Positions 21,088 to 32,230 of a stretch of DNA of 64,000 bases are shown here, piece after piece; the stretch's first letter is position 1, and every line of letters starts with the position of its first letter. Origin of the DNA: Nothophaeocryptopus gaeumannii (taxonomy: Eukaryota > Ascomycota > Dothideomycetes > Mycosphaerellales > Mycosphaerellaceae). The stretch spans positions 620,001 through 684,000 of the forward strand of contig JASISA010000019.1 in the NCBI GenBank assembly GCA_031771865.1. Reading direction: 5' to 3'. The notes below the pieces were generated by a model. The model saw only the letters and a list, made by a program, of their open reading frames with translations. It searched no databases and was not told the origin of the DNA. The translations under genes were made by a program, and so were the position numbers.

Positions 21088-24000
21088 ATGCCGGGCCCTT
21101 TTAGTGACGAGAGCAATCACTATGTCGAGCCTGAAGAAGTCGGCGAGGAGAGAGCTCGCGAGCTATATCAATACTACCGACCACCAGCGGAAGCAAAGAA
21201 CGAAGCCGTCTTTCTCCCTTACGCTGATACGGTATGTCCACTCAACTTGATGCTCATGTGCGATCCTATGCTCACTGAACCTGACAGGTTTTGCAAGCAC
21301 ATGCTCAACTCGCCGCATGTCGTCTCGACGTCCAGCGCGCCATGGTTGGGCTGGTAGACAAAGATAACTCCTATTTCGTTGCCGAAGCTACAAAAACGCT
21401 CGACCTTGACGACACGAGTCAGTCGGAGCAAGCTGGAGATGGCCTGTGGTACGGCAGTATCAGCTCGCTAAAAAAAGGAGGTAAATGATCCGCTGTCTTC
21501 CCTCCGAGAGCATCGACTGATTGGAACAGGACTCGTTGAATGGACTCTCGCGCAGGAGCCCCGTGTCGTGGACGGCGTCGAGATTCCAGCCCACTATGAA
21601 GTACTTGATCTTTCAAAGGATCCTCGTTGGAAAGACAACAAATTTGTCACCTCGGAGCCCAGCTTTCGCTACTATTGCGGATTGCCTATTCGTACAGACA
21701 ACGACATCAACATAGGAGCACTTTTCCTCCTGGACAACAACCCGCGCGAACCGACTAATCTGGCGAGACTCAAAGGTGATGATTTACTCGTTTATTACTC
21801 CTGGGGACCCTTCCCTCGTGCTAATGTGTTGTTCAGTGCTGTACACCTTATCGCACAACATCATGGTGCATATGCGTACTGTCAAGGAAGCTCATGAGAA
21901 GAAGGGAGCAATCTACATGAACATGTGCATGGCAGATTTCGTCGCTCCGGAATATCGATTCCGTCGTCGACACATGAATCCGGAAGTTTACTCTAGCGTG
22001 GAGAGGAAAACCAGGCCCTCCAAGACCGTTAGCCAAACTCTGTCACGTCAAAGTTCTACTCTCGACGCACAAAGCCTAGGAGAGAGCCCAAACAGGACGT
22101 CCGAACATACGCCGCTCCCGAGCCCGACCGCAGAAGGAGCCGAAGCAGTCGAAGGACTGGCTCCTTTGCCTGTGCTCAAAGAAACTCGTGGCCGAAGCAA
22201 GGCTCGAAGCGAGAATCCATCGACAGCTTCTTCCAATAGCCCTACCCATCGCAAGAAGAATATTACTGAGGCTGACCACCAGCGTGTCTTCGACCGCGCT
22301 GCCTATCTTCTCAGACAGTCCCTAGATCTTTCCGAGTTTGGCGGAGGAGGAGTGGTTCTACTAGACACGAACGCTCTGGCAGAAAGCACCGACACTGTTC
22401 TGCATCGCCATGGGACCGACTTCCCTGAAAGCGAGCCTCCTGTAGGCGGCAGCCCTCGAAAGATTAACAAGATGGCAAATCCGGTTGGTGAGTACGTCAC
22501 TCCAAATCAGACCGAATCAGCCTACAGTGGAGCGATGGAAGAGCGAGTCGTACTTGCATGCGCGTCTGTGAGCAATGGGAAGGGCGCCCGGAACTTCGGA
22601 AGAGCTGATCCGTCTTGGAGAGTCACACTCACGCCCCCTGAACTCCGACGGATGTGCAAAAGACACCCTCGCGGTAAGCTCTTCGACATACCGGAGAACA
22701 TTGGCACTGCGCTGTTCGATCCAGAGGGCCGCTCGATTGCTGGGCGTTTGTCTGCGAAAATGTTCCAGCTGGTCCTACTGCGCCGCCAATTCCCTGATGC
22801 GAAGCAAGTCATCTTTGTGCCAATGTTTCACTCGAACATCAATCGATGGACGTCATGCTTTGCCTTCACGAATTCGCGATACCGGCTATTCACATATGAG
22901 ACCGACTACCTGCCGACCCTATCCTTTTGCAACGCCATTCGAGCGGAAATGGTACGGCTTGCTACAGTCTTCGCTGATCAACAGAAAAGCGATTCCATCG
23001 GTTCGGTCTCTCATGAACTGAGAAGCCCGCTTCACGGCATCTTGGCAAGCTTGGAGTTTATGCAGGAGACGGACTGCGATGCCTTTCAAAAATCCTGTCT
23101 TGACACCATGGATGCTTGCGCGCATACACTCCTCGACACGATCGCAATGGTGCTTGATTACAACAAGATGAACCTTTTGAAACGCAAATGCTCACACGAC
23201 TCCAACAACACATCTCAAGATTCGAGTGAACAACAGCAGAAAATGCCAACAACTTCTGGTTTTCGCAGTGAGCCTCTATTTGCCACTGACCAAGACTGCG
23301 ACGTTGCGTACATCACTGAGGAGGTCATCGACGGACTGGCGACTGGGCATGTCGCCAGGCACAGAACAAACCTAGGATTCGACGATGCGCCGGGAGACGT
23401 AAATACCACGCTGAACGATGCTGGCGTTGAGCCCGCCATGAGACGGGTCCTCAACGCTCTACGTCCTGAGGTTGAGTTGGTCTTCGATATCTATCCTCCA
23501 GTCGAATGGTGCTTTTCCACACAACCTGGTGCCATCCGCCGAATTGTCATGAATCTCTTTGGAAACGCCCTCAAATATACGAAACATGGATCCATCACCG
23601 TTTCTCTACGCCAAGTGGAATCTCATGAGAACGACACTCAAGCCGTGAAGTTCTCAGACGATAGACAAGCCGTCATCAAGCTCACCGTGGCCGACACTGG
23701 CCAAGGCATATCTACCGAGTATCTCCGCACCAAGGTCTTCACGCCGTATGCGCAAGAGAATGCAAGATCCGCCGGCACTGGGTTGGGCCTCAGCATTGTC
23801 AGATCGATTGTCAATGCCTTGCATGGGAAAATCGACATCAAGTCAATTGTGAACGTTGGAACCGTGGTCGTAGTGATGTTGCCAATGAAGAAAGCCAGGC
23901 CACGCAGCAGCTCACCGAATGCAGAGCTCATTTTGACCGCCGCCGCCACGCGGGCGAAAGACCTCAGCGTTTCCGCTTTGCAGAATCTACGATTTTCGCC

Positions 24001-25288
24001 GCAGGTCGCTATCTACGAACCAGCATTGGAACACGATAGCTTTGGTCAGACGCAAGGAGCTGCTGCAGTCCACTCTTCTCTTGTTCGATACCTCAAGGGA
24101 TGGTATGGCTTTTCCACGCTCCAGACCTGGGATTTCGACTTCCCCGCCCAAATACTCATTTTTGACGAAATCCACTTACCGACGCTCCTTGCACGCCGAC
24201 CAAACTATCTAGACAAAGTGTCCACGCAGAGCATCATCGTTCTTTGTGCGAGCCCGAGCCGGCAAGCCATTCTCTCAAAGGATATCAAAAGCGCAGTGGT
24301 TGAACTGGTGTGCAAGCCATTTGGGCCGTACAAACTCGCGGCTGCGATTTGCCGAGCTCTGGACAAGGCAGACAAGCATTTGACAGCTGAAACATCTCCA
24401 CAGCCAGCAGGCGTCAAGACATCGCTACCAACAGATCCTCGAAGACGAGCTAGACGCCATGACAATGGGTCAGGCGGGTCAAACAGAGATTCTCCAGAAG
24501 CTACATCTGCTGGAGCAGATACACCGCTGTCGACACCCTGCCATGGCCACAGTCAATCAGGAGAAGTTAGCGCCAGCTCTGACGGAGGCTTCCCTTCCCC
24601 GTCGCCGAGGCCAGCACCGTCGCCTAAGGTTGCCGCCAAGCCCAAAAGCTTCCATACGCCACCAGAACGTCCTACACATCTCTCCCCTGCAACCGCAACA
24701 AACACTCACCTATCGAACAAGAACTCTCCAGACAGGCAGGTCGAAGCTCAGAGAGCGTTTTCAGAACCAGACGTTCCCTCAACTATACCTGAAGCTAAAG
24801 GAGTTTGGGACCAACCGAGAACGCTGCAGGCCAGCAAGCCGCGCATCATGCTTGTCGATGATAATCAGCTCAACCTCAATCTCATTCACACTTTTGTTCG
24901 GAAGCGCGGCTACGATAGTACTAATTGCCGTACCGCCGAGGATGGCCAAGAGGCAGTGACTGTCTTCAAGGTATTCCATCCGCAGATTATTTTCATGGAC
25001 ATCAGCATGCCGGTCATGGACGGCTTCGAGGCTACGAGACAGATCCGACAACTCGAGGCGAAGTCTCGCGAGTATTTTCTGAGAAACCTGACGCCGACGG
25101 ATGAGGATAGTCCGAAGATGAAGGGGCCTAAGCCGGCACTGATAATCGCTCTCACGGGCAATGCCAAGGGAAGTGACCAGACGGAGGCGTTCAACAGTGG
25201 TATCGATGTGTACATGACAAAGCCGGTGTCGTTCAAGCAGGTTGGAAATTTGCTGAAGAAATGGGGAGAAGAGGCGCAGGTTTGCTGA
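21088..25288 (+). CDS. Hybrid histidine kinase / response regulator with N-terminal GAF-like sensor
   Basis: Four exons: 21088-21231, 21288-21480, 21530-21775 and 21837-25288 (introns 49-61 nt, phases consistent), 1,344 residues. The N-terminal 200 residues read as a GAF-like sensor (MVGLVDKDNSYFVAEATKTL, FRYYCGLPIRTDNDINIGAL). The HisKA box is SVSHELRSPLHGIL with phospho-acceptor His587. ATPase boxes are NLFGNALKYT (about 767), ADTGQGIS and GTGLGLSIV. A Ser/Pro-rich linker (about 1050-1190) precedes a C-terminal receiver domain, RIMLVDDNQLN (about 1197), acceptor Asp1249 in MDISMPVMDG and a late Lys in YMTKPVS. No transmembrane segment is evident, so it is probably cytosolic, signalling through a Ypd1-type phosphotransfer protein. 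All catalytic elements look intact. The stimulus is unknown. Confidence 0.93.
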
Positions 25289-25967
25289 GAGCAGGGACAA
25301 TTGGTCGTGATCGTTGAGATGGTGGGTTCCTGAGGACTGTTGCTTACCTACGAACCATAGCGACTATAGATACCTGTCCTGCTTTGGTCATTTCTTCCTC
25401 CAGAACTCTCCAAGTCTCGATGTGGAAGTATCGCGGATCAGACAATTGCCGAGGGTTACCCGTATTGTCTTCGACGCAGGTAACGCAGCACTGTTCGCAG
25501 CACGGACGTTCCATTCCACCAGAGCCTTTATCAGTGTCGGTGATAATCACTACTCCGATACTGTCCGTCTTGTGGTCTGATTGCTACATTGCGAACGTGT
25601 AGGGCATGTGTGAACCCGCTTAATCAGCGTCACACGAGTCCCACAAAAGCGTTGGAGAAAGGTAGAGCCCTGACAGGGTTCAAGTGAAGATGCACCTACA
25701 CCCTCGACTTGACCCTATAGCATATACAGCACATACAGTGGCAAATGGTCAATGGGCACCTCAGGAACGGATAATGAGCAAGTTTCAAGGTAGGACGGAT
25801 TCGTACTTTTTTCGCTGTGAAGATGGCACAGAGGAGGTGATGGGATGGCACATAAAGTGAGGAGGTTCAGCTTGAGAGGATGCGTTCGACAAATTCGAGC
25901 TCGTATTGAGAATAACGACATCTTATTCCGACACAATTCGTTTGACCAACAAATATCCATCGTCACA
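25289..25967. other. Intergenic, no supported gene
   Basis: Nothing recognised apart from the leader of the nitrilase pseudogene. Confidence 0.5.
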
Positions 25968-27162
25968 ATGCCCGCCACTATCCGCAAGTACAAGGTCGCG
26001 GCCGTCAACGCCGAGCCTGGCTGGCTGAACCTTGTCCTCTCCGTCCAGAAAACCATCCACTGGATCAACGAAGCTGGCAAAGTTGGCTGCAAACTCGTCG
26101 CCTTCCCCGAGCTATGGATTCCAGGCTATCCGTACTGGATGTGGCGCGTCAACTACCAGGAGTCTCTCCCGCTTCTGAAGAAGTACCGCGAGAACAATCT
26201 TCCATCAGACTCCCCTGAGATGCATCGCATCAGCGCAGCGGCCAAGAAGAACAATAGTTTTGTCTCGCTTGGGTAAAGTGAGCTTGTTCTTGACTCGCTA
26301 GATACCAGCCAGGTCATGAGCCTTCGGGGAATATCGTGAATCATCGTCTCAAGATTCGGGCTACTCATGTCGAGAGATTGGTCTTTGTTAAGTCAATACT
26401 TGCGCCAGAATGTTTGTTCATCTGCTGAAGTATTTCGCTGACCCACCCATTTTCTCCGCAGGTGATGGCACTGGTGACGCCAGAGCCATGGTCGTCGACA
26501 AGGAAATCGGGCGCGTCGGCCACTTGAACTACTGGGAGAACATGAAGCCCTTCCTCGAGGCGTATGCCGTCTCTCTGGGTGAACCAGTTCATGTTGCAGC
26601 TTGATAAGCCCTCCACTCACACCGTTCACCTCAACATTCACATCCTAATGCTAATCGTTTCCAGGCCTCTCTACCCCCACGCCACAACTCTCGCCTACCC
26701 CGACCCATACACCAACATCTCCGACGCCAACTCCTACATCGTAACTCCCGCCTACGCAATCGAAAGCGGCTCCTTCGCCCTCGCGTCCTTACAAATGATT
26801 TCCCAGGAAGGAGTGAAGCCCCAACCCCCACCTGGCAAAACTCCCGAAGACGCCCATATCTACAACTGCAACACGCGTATCTTCGGACAAGATGCACAGG
26901 CCCTCATCGAGAAGCCGATGGAAGATTTTGAGGGGCTGGTATTTGTGGATGTTCATTGGTTGGGACGCATCTCAGAAAAGCTCTCAACGACTTCGGTGAG
27001 CGTTATATGCGCCCGGATCTGATTAGGTTGGTGGTTGATACGGATCGGAAGAACTCGGTGAGTAAGTTGAATTGGAGTGGAACGCATGAGGTTATTAGCA
27101 CGCTTGAGAGGGTTGGGTTGAATAAGCCTTTGAAGGAGGTGGATGAGGAGGAGAAGGCTTAG
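25968..27162 (+). pseudogene. Nitrilase pseudogene with catalytic Cys replaced
   Basis: Nitrilases hydrolyse nitriles with a Glu-Lys-Cys triad. The Glu segment is intact (FPELWIPGYPYWMW) and the Lys segment is readable (GNIVNHRLKIRATHVERLVF). The cysteine is gone: the motif reads LNYWENM instead of LNCWENM (codon TAC at 26530-26532). Other lesions: in-frame TAA at 26274-26276 within SLG-stop-SELVLDSL; a one-base loss near 26320; a missing G at the intron donor at 26387. A second donor is changed from GT to AT at 26604 (a G to A change), and a frameshift lies near 26950. The remaining exons still read WPLYPHATTLAYPDPYTN (after the acceptor at 26664) and ALNDFGERYMRPDLIRLVV. So the family is certain and the gene is dead. 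Two of the point changes are G to A, compatible with RIP or chance. Confidence 0.9.
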
Positions 27163-27245
27163 GTGAGCGGGAGTGTTTTGTAGAGATTGTCAAGATAGAT
27201 AGGTGGGCGTATCCAGGGATCTCAACTCATCGATGTTCCGGAGCT

Positions 27246-28745
27246 TCATTCGTCCTCGTCTTCCATGTGACTATACGCGAACGGACTCCTTGCTCTCAAG
27301 CGGGGCCCGTACCGTTCGAGGACAAATGGGATTGGAGCCAGGAGGCAAGCTAGGGCTGCAACAATCGTACCAGCCCAGTTGTATCCAAGCTTTGTGAACA
27401 TGAGCCCGCCAAAAAGAGGAAAGATGGCTCCGGCGATGTTTCTTGCCAGCCCTATTCCTGCCAATGCCGAAGCAGAGTAGACCATGTAGCTTTCTTCGGT
27501 GTATATAGCAACCATGAAGATCAGTGTGAAGAAGCTGAAGCCGAACAGTACTGTGGCCAGGAATGGCACAATCCAATGGATGTTATACTGGGGCGGAGAG
27601 GTCCAGGCAAACCAGAAGAGGCTGATTGGAAGGAGGATAGCGGCGACCTTACCGAGCTGGACTCGCGCTTCTGGGATGTATTTGGCCTTCCCGTTGTCTT
27701 CTCCATGCAGAAGAGGATGCGTTTCGGATCCCTCTGGCGGCTTGCGGTCACCGTGTACCTGTCTCTGATAATATCGTTCCTGCCAAATTCCCACGACAGG
27801 CGCTAGACTAATCCCGATGACGAGTCCTAGGAAGGCACAGCCAACGCCGACGGTATCGAAGCCGTAGCCTTGCTCTCCAAAGACCAGTCCGAATGCACTG
27901 TTAAACATGAAGGACAATCCATAGAGGAACCCGTTATATGCAGCACCGCATATTACAATCGTCTCCGTCGACAAGAATCGGAAAGCTCGCCAGATGGTAA
28001 CAGTAAACAACTGCTTGAGACTCCTGGCCTGCGCTTCTCCAGGTATAGCTTTTCCATCCCTCTTCGCCCGTCTTCTGAGCAGGACAGAATGCCTCGTCTC
28101 GTTCCCAAAAGGTACAAGCACGATGACAAGCTGCAACCAACAGAAACCGCAGATTCCCAACAAAGCCCAGAAAACTTCTCGCCAACCATGGTTCTGCGCC
28201 ACAATCGACATGAAGAAGTACCCCAAAGGAGATCCACAGACCGCTGCCCAGAGGAAGACATTCATAGCAGGTCCAACGTGCTCTCTCGTCCAGAGATCCG
28301 CAATCGTACCTCCGAAATTGGCGATCGTCACGCTCGCGAACGTGCCACTTAATAACCTCAAGATCAGAAATCCTCCCAGGTCTCGCACAAGCGCCGTTGC
28401 AGCCAGAAAGACCAAAAACGTCCCGTAAGGTATGAGATATAATGCTGTACGTCCATAATACTCCGAGAGAGGAGCGATGAACATAGGTCCCAATGCCAAG
28501 CCGAGCACGTAGAGAGAAAGTCCTAGCTGCCCGACTTCGTGGCCCACGCCGAACTCGCGCGAGAAGTCATGACTGGCGGGTGAGTAGCCTGATGCCCCGA
28601 AGGATACTGTTAGGTCGACAAGGCTGATGGAGGCTACGGTTGTCCATTTTCGCCAGGAGGGCCAGTTTCTTGGGTTTGTTGGGTCGTTGGGCGCGAATTT
28701 GACGATGGAGGGTTCTGCTGGAGGATCGGGATGGGATTCAGTCAT
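27246..28745 (-). CDS. MFS transporter, DHA1 drug:proton antiporter type
   Basis: Single exon, 499 residues, start MTESHPDPPAEPS. A cytosolic N-terminus with DPTNPRNWPSWRKW precedes about 12 hydrophobic segments, with a central loop after the sixth (GNETRHSVLLRRRAKRDG). APLSEYYGR after the second segment corresponds to MFS motif A. The fungal DHA1 family (Flr1/Tpo-like) exports drugs, polyamines or secondary metabolites from the plasma membrane; the real substrate cannot be read from sequence. It lies convergent with the nitrilase pseudogene, 83 bases apart. Its position in a metabolic block fits an exporter, which is inference. Confidence 0.88.
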   Translation of the reverse strand: MTESHPDPPAEPSIVKFAPNDPTNPRNWPSWRKWTTVASISLVDLTVSFGASGYSPASHDFSREFGVGHEVGQLGLSLYVLGLALGPMFIAPLSEYYGRTALYLIPYGTFLVFLAATALVRDLGGFLILRLLSGTFASVTIANFGGTIADLWTREHVGPAMNVFLWAAVCGSPLGYFFMSIVAQNHGWREVFWALLGICGFCWLQLVIVLVPFGNETRHSVLLRRRAKRDGKAIPGEAQARSLKQLFTVTIWRAFRFLSTETIVICGAAYNGFLYGLSFMFNSAFGLVFGEQGYGFDTVGVGCAFLGLVIGISLAPVVGIWQERYYQRQVHGDRKPPEGSETHPLLHGEDNGKAKYIPEARVQLGKVAAILLPISLFWFAWTSPPQYNIHWIVPFLATVLFGFSFFTLIFMVAIYTEESYMVYSASALAGIGLARNIAGAIFPLFGGLMFTKLGYNWAGTIVAALACLLAPIPFVLERYGPRLRARSPFAYSHMEDEDE

Positions 28746-29354
28746 GTTGCCCGGACTGTATGTGCTCTCGTGGAGGGTTGGAGAGCATGACGAACTTGAT
28801 AACAGGCCAGATCACAGCCGTGTCAAAAGCATGTTGATAGGCCTCGTGGTCATGACGTTTGAACAAGCACTGTGATGGAGTCCGTGCAGCCAATCAATTG
28901 ACTTTGCTGATGGGACCGTCCGAAGATCCGCCGGTCAGGACTTCTCCCAACTTTTAACAACCTCCTTCTTCTCGAACAAACACCATTCATGCGTCTTTGC
29001 ACGAAAATCGCAGCACATCAGGCCTTTGACTGTTCTCTAATTCCGTTGGTCATTTCTAGAATGCCGATAACCTTCATAACTTTTCGTTCCCAAGATAGAA
29101 ACCTCCTCCCAAATCCGTCGTACTGCCTTCTCCGCAAGAACCCGAACCACTGGTGAGGACTTCAATAATGCTGCGGTGACCAAAGAATGCCTTTCTTAAG
29201 GAGTCTGGAGCGTATTGCACAAGACTTCGCAGGCTAGTGGCTGCTGAACGTGCTCAAGCGACTGGCCTTGCGAACTTGTCCGCACATTTTGCGGCCTTCA
29301 CAGTTCACTTCCCGGATTGCAGCCTCAGAGTGATGAATTCTGGTATATCAGAAC
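28746..29354. other. Intergenic, no supported gene
   Basis: Nothing recognised. Confidence 0.5.
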
Positions 29355-30052
29355 TTGATTGCGAGCAGAGGCCGCCTTAGGAATACCCGTCTATCGCTCG
29401 GTATCCCGTTCCTCGGGCTCTCCGCTTTTCATTTTTCAGATACCTCCTCACGGCAAGCCGCAAAGTCCAAGTACTGGCGCACTCCACAAGTCGGTATCTT
29501 CGCATACAAGATCGACACTTCGTGGGCAGGCAAGATCCAAGACAGGAATGCCAGTACCAATGGTCTCTGGTGGTCGAAAGAGATCGGGGCTGTATGTGTG
29601 CCAATCCACTCCACCGACACCGACACTCAGGGTAATATGAAGAAAGCTGCCGAAGCATACTCTGGAAAGTCGTTGACTGCCGACGCTGAAAATCAAATTT
29701 CTATCTCCGACGACCCTACCATCGAAGGCATCGAGGCTCGAAGTACGCGATGGATACTGAGGAGTCCGTGAATGAGAGCGTCGATGCTCTTGCACAAGAG
29801 AATGGCACTCAGATGGACGATGTGCTCATTGACACCGCTGACGCTCAAGCATCCCCGATCGCCCTCACGACTTCCCAGACACCCTCGACTCTGGGCACTG
29901 TCGTCCAAGGCGCTTCATCTACCGCCACCGCGGCTCAAGAGGCTCCTCAGCAGGTCGAGCCGATCGATGGCGTGTCTTCTGCTAGACTCACTGGTTATGG
30001 TTTCGGGGTCGTAGTCGAGGGCGCGTGTTCAAGAAGCTTGCGAAGAGAGTGA
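29355..30052 (+). CDS. Hypothetical protein, two exons
   Basis: Two open frames that overlap in different phases can be joined by a 56-nt intron (29743-29798, donor GTACGC, acceptor CACAAG). This gives 213 residues that read GIEAR then KNGTQMDDVLIDTADAQ. Without the intron, a one-base frameshift would be needed at the same place. Composition: an N-terminal half with aromatic and charged residues (YWRTPQVGIFAYKIDTSWAG) and a Thr/Ala/Gln-rich, low-complexity C-terminal half. I recognise no family. It ends 35 bases from the convergent methyltransferase stop. The start is uncertain. It may be a lineage-specific gene or non-coding. Confidence 0.35.
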
Positions 30053-30087
30053 ATTTTGGATCATCTATGGAAACGCTCAGTTATAAC

Positions 30088-30942
30088 TCACTTCCACCCC
30101 AACATCTCGACCTGCATACTCCCATGCCAAGCATCATCCGTCTTCGCCCACTTCTCAATAGCGGCCAACGTCTGCTCAATTTCCTCCTCAGAAACACCAA
30201 CATCAAGCCAACTCTGCCGAAACGGATCACCTTTCTGAAGCTGTCCCGTCCCACGTGCAGCCAGCCATTCGCGCTCCTCCCTACCCGAAGTTACCGAACT
30301 TCCAGCACCAAGAATCACCTTTCCACCGTCTGTATCAAAGCCCGCTTGACGGAACAGGGAAGGCATGCTAGACCCGGGCTTCTCTTCCTCAGATTCACCC
30401 TTGCTAATCGCTAGATCTAGATTCTGCGTCCAGAGACGGTCGAGATCGCAGCTTGTAGGGTAGAAATGACTGAATGCAGCATCTCGTGTAGCTATGATGC
30501 CTCCTGGCTTAAGAACCCTCCGCAGCTCGGTGAGTGCTTTCAGACGGAGCGACATGGGACGGATGTGCCCGAAAATTTGAGAGGCGTAGATGATGTCGAA
30601 TGTTTCGTCCGCGAAGTCGAGGCGTTCGACGACGTTGCCGTGGGAGAGTGTGACGGAGCCGGGGCCTTCGGTGGGGATGGTGGCGTCTGCTGCTAGGGAG
30701 CGGGCTTTGTTCAAGACAGCTTCAGAGATGTCGATGCTGGTGGTTGAGCCTTCGGTTGCGTGGCGCGCGAAGCCCATGGTGATGGTTCCTGGACCGCAGC
30801 CTGCGTCTAAGATGTGGTCGGTCTTCTTAATGTATGGCACGAGGAACGCGGCTTCCTTTTCCGCGGTTCGTCTCATGTGATTGGATACAGTAGCATTGGA
30901 GTGGCCTTGGACATAAGTGCTGGTCTTGTCGTGCTGAGCCAT
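30088..30942 (-). CDS. Class I SAM-dependent methyltransferase (UbiE/COQ5-like)
   Basis: Single exon, 284 residues. SAM-binding motif I is HILDAGCGPGTITMGFA; the acidic loop is TTSIDIS; motif IV is FDIIYASQIFGHI; LKPGGIIATRDA follows the usual post-motif strand. The C-terminal third (FRQAGFDTDG, SWLDVGVSEEEI) matches fungal small-molecule methyltransferases of the Methyltransf_11/25 group. No signal or membrane segment, so cytosolic. The substrate is unknown; the neighbourhood suggests secondary metabolism, which is inference. Upstream on the minus strand a CCAATATAAAT stretch near 31165-31180 may be part of the promoter. Confidence 0.88.
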   Translation of the reverse strand: MAQHDKTSTYVQGHSNATVSNHMRRTAEKEAAFLVPYIKKTDHILDAGCGPGTITMGFARHATEGSTTSIDISEAVLNKARSLAADATIPTEGPGSVTLSHGNVVERLDFADETFDIIYASQIFGHIRPMSLRLKALTELRRVLKPGGIIATRDAAFSHFYPTSCDLDRLWTQNLDLAISKGESEEEKPGSSMPSLFRQAGFDTDGGKVILGAGSSVTSGREEREWLAARGTGQLQKGDPFRQSWLDVGVSEEEIEQTLAAIEKWAKTDDAWHGSMQVEMLGWK

Positions 30943-31470
30943 GTTTGCTGTCGTTGGTGTTTGGAGGTGTTTTAGTGTTTTGTGCTGCGTCTTACCGAGT
31001 TGCAGTGAGTGCTGAAATCAGAGGGAAGGACAACTCGAGGGTGACGCGCCAATTGAGTACTTGCCTTGAAATTTGGATCTGGAGTGAGGATTCTACTGCC
31101 ACTCCGATGTAGGGCGTGCGAGAATTGAAGTCAACTGCGTGTTCACGTAGTGTGCAACAGAGCCGGCATTTATATTGGACCGACTCTTGCAACATTTTAT
31201 ACTCTCACTCCAAATCTCTGACATTCAGCATTCAGCTACTCCAAGCATACCGGAAATAGAACATGAGCTGATGTCGCATGCCGGGTGTAGCCGCGAGATG
31301 CTGACGAAAATCGTGTGTTTCTCAAACCTGTCCAGCACTGTCGGCTATCGAGCTCTACTACTGTACTGCTTCGAATGATTCCTGATGTCCTCAGGCATTC
31401 GCGGTCCTCGATGTGCAGTTCCTGGACGGTCAGCCGGCGTTGTCCGTGATCGGGTGATGAGATCAGTACG
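30943..31470. other. Intergenic, no supported gene
   Basis: Nothing recognised apart from the probable methyltransferase promoter. Confidence 0.45.
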
Positions 31471-32159
31471 TACCATGAACTCGTCGCAGACTCTACAGGC
31501 CTCTCAACCTTCGCGCCACGGCGTACAGTCTATACCAACAGCAAGTCTCTCTTCACGGCGTGTCGGCCGACGTCAACATTCAGCTCGCCAAATTGTATAG
31601 CGATACAGGACTGCAGTCAGCAAGAAACGCCAAAGGTCGACAGGTCAAGTCGAAGGATTTCCGTTCGCCAAGATCGACAAGGATCCAGGCGCCATCGATA
31701 TCACACTAACCGTACACCAAACCGCATGGGAAAAGGTCCGGCACCTCTTTAGGCAGTCGACAGGTGAATAGCTTTAACTTTAACATCAAAGTGTGGCCTC
31801 GGTGCGTGGGTTGGTACCACGTTCCCGCTGCGGCGCTGTCACTCTACCACTCATTTCTCCAGGGACGATACCGCTCCATCCTAGGACGCGGGAGGATTGC
31901 TTGGCCATGGACGACTGGGAGAGATATGTAGCTGAGGTAGGTATCGCATTCGCCCGTGCGATTTTTCTCTTCCTTGTCGGTGGTCGTTGCTGGTTGCACA
32001 GTTTCAGCTGCTCTTCACTCGTTTCAGACGATCGTTATCAGTGGGCTACAGCGGGCACGCGCAGCGTTTGCTATCAACTTATCAGGAAAGAGGTTGGAAA
32101 ACAGCGGGTCGTTGCTACACTACATGCAACGGTATCAGGAGGCGACACGAAACATTTGA
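31471..32159 (+). pseudogene. Unidentified broken gene
   Basis: A chain of protein-like segments can be followed. One frame reads RRLYRPLNLRATAYSLYQQQ and then VSLHGVSADVNIQLAKLYSD; near 31660 it passes to another frame with GFPFAKIDKDPGAIDITLTV and HQTAWEKVRHLFRQSTG. A GTGAAT...CTCCAG intron leads to TIPLHPRTREDCLAMDDWER and YVAE. A second (GTAGGT...TTTCAG) leads to TIVISGLQRARAAFAINLSG, GKRLENSGSLLHYMQ and a stop at 32157-32159. Both introns keep frame, so only the first break (about 31660) is a real lesion. I do not recognise the family. No start codon is clear at the left end. It lies just upstream of the terpene-synthase-like gene. Confidence 0.4.
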
Positions 32160-32230
32160 AGGACAAGAGTCCCTTCTTCGCATTTCAGCAAATCCCTAAA
32201 AACAAAGTACCATTCTGCGCTTCCCAAATC

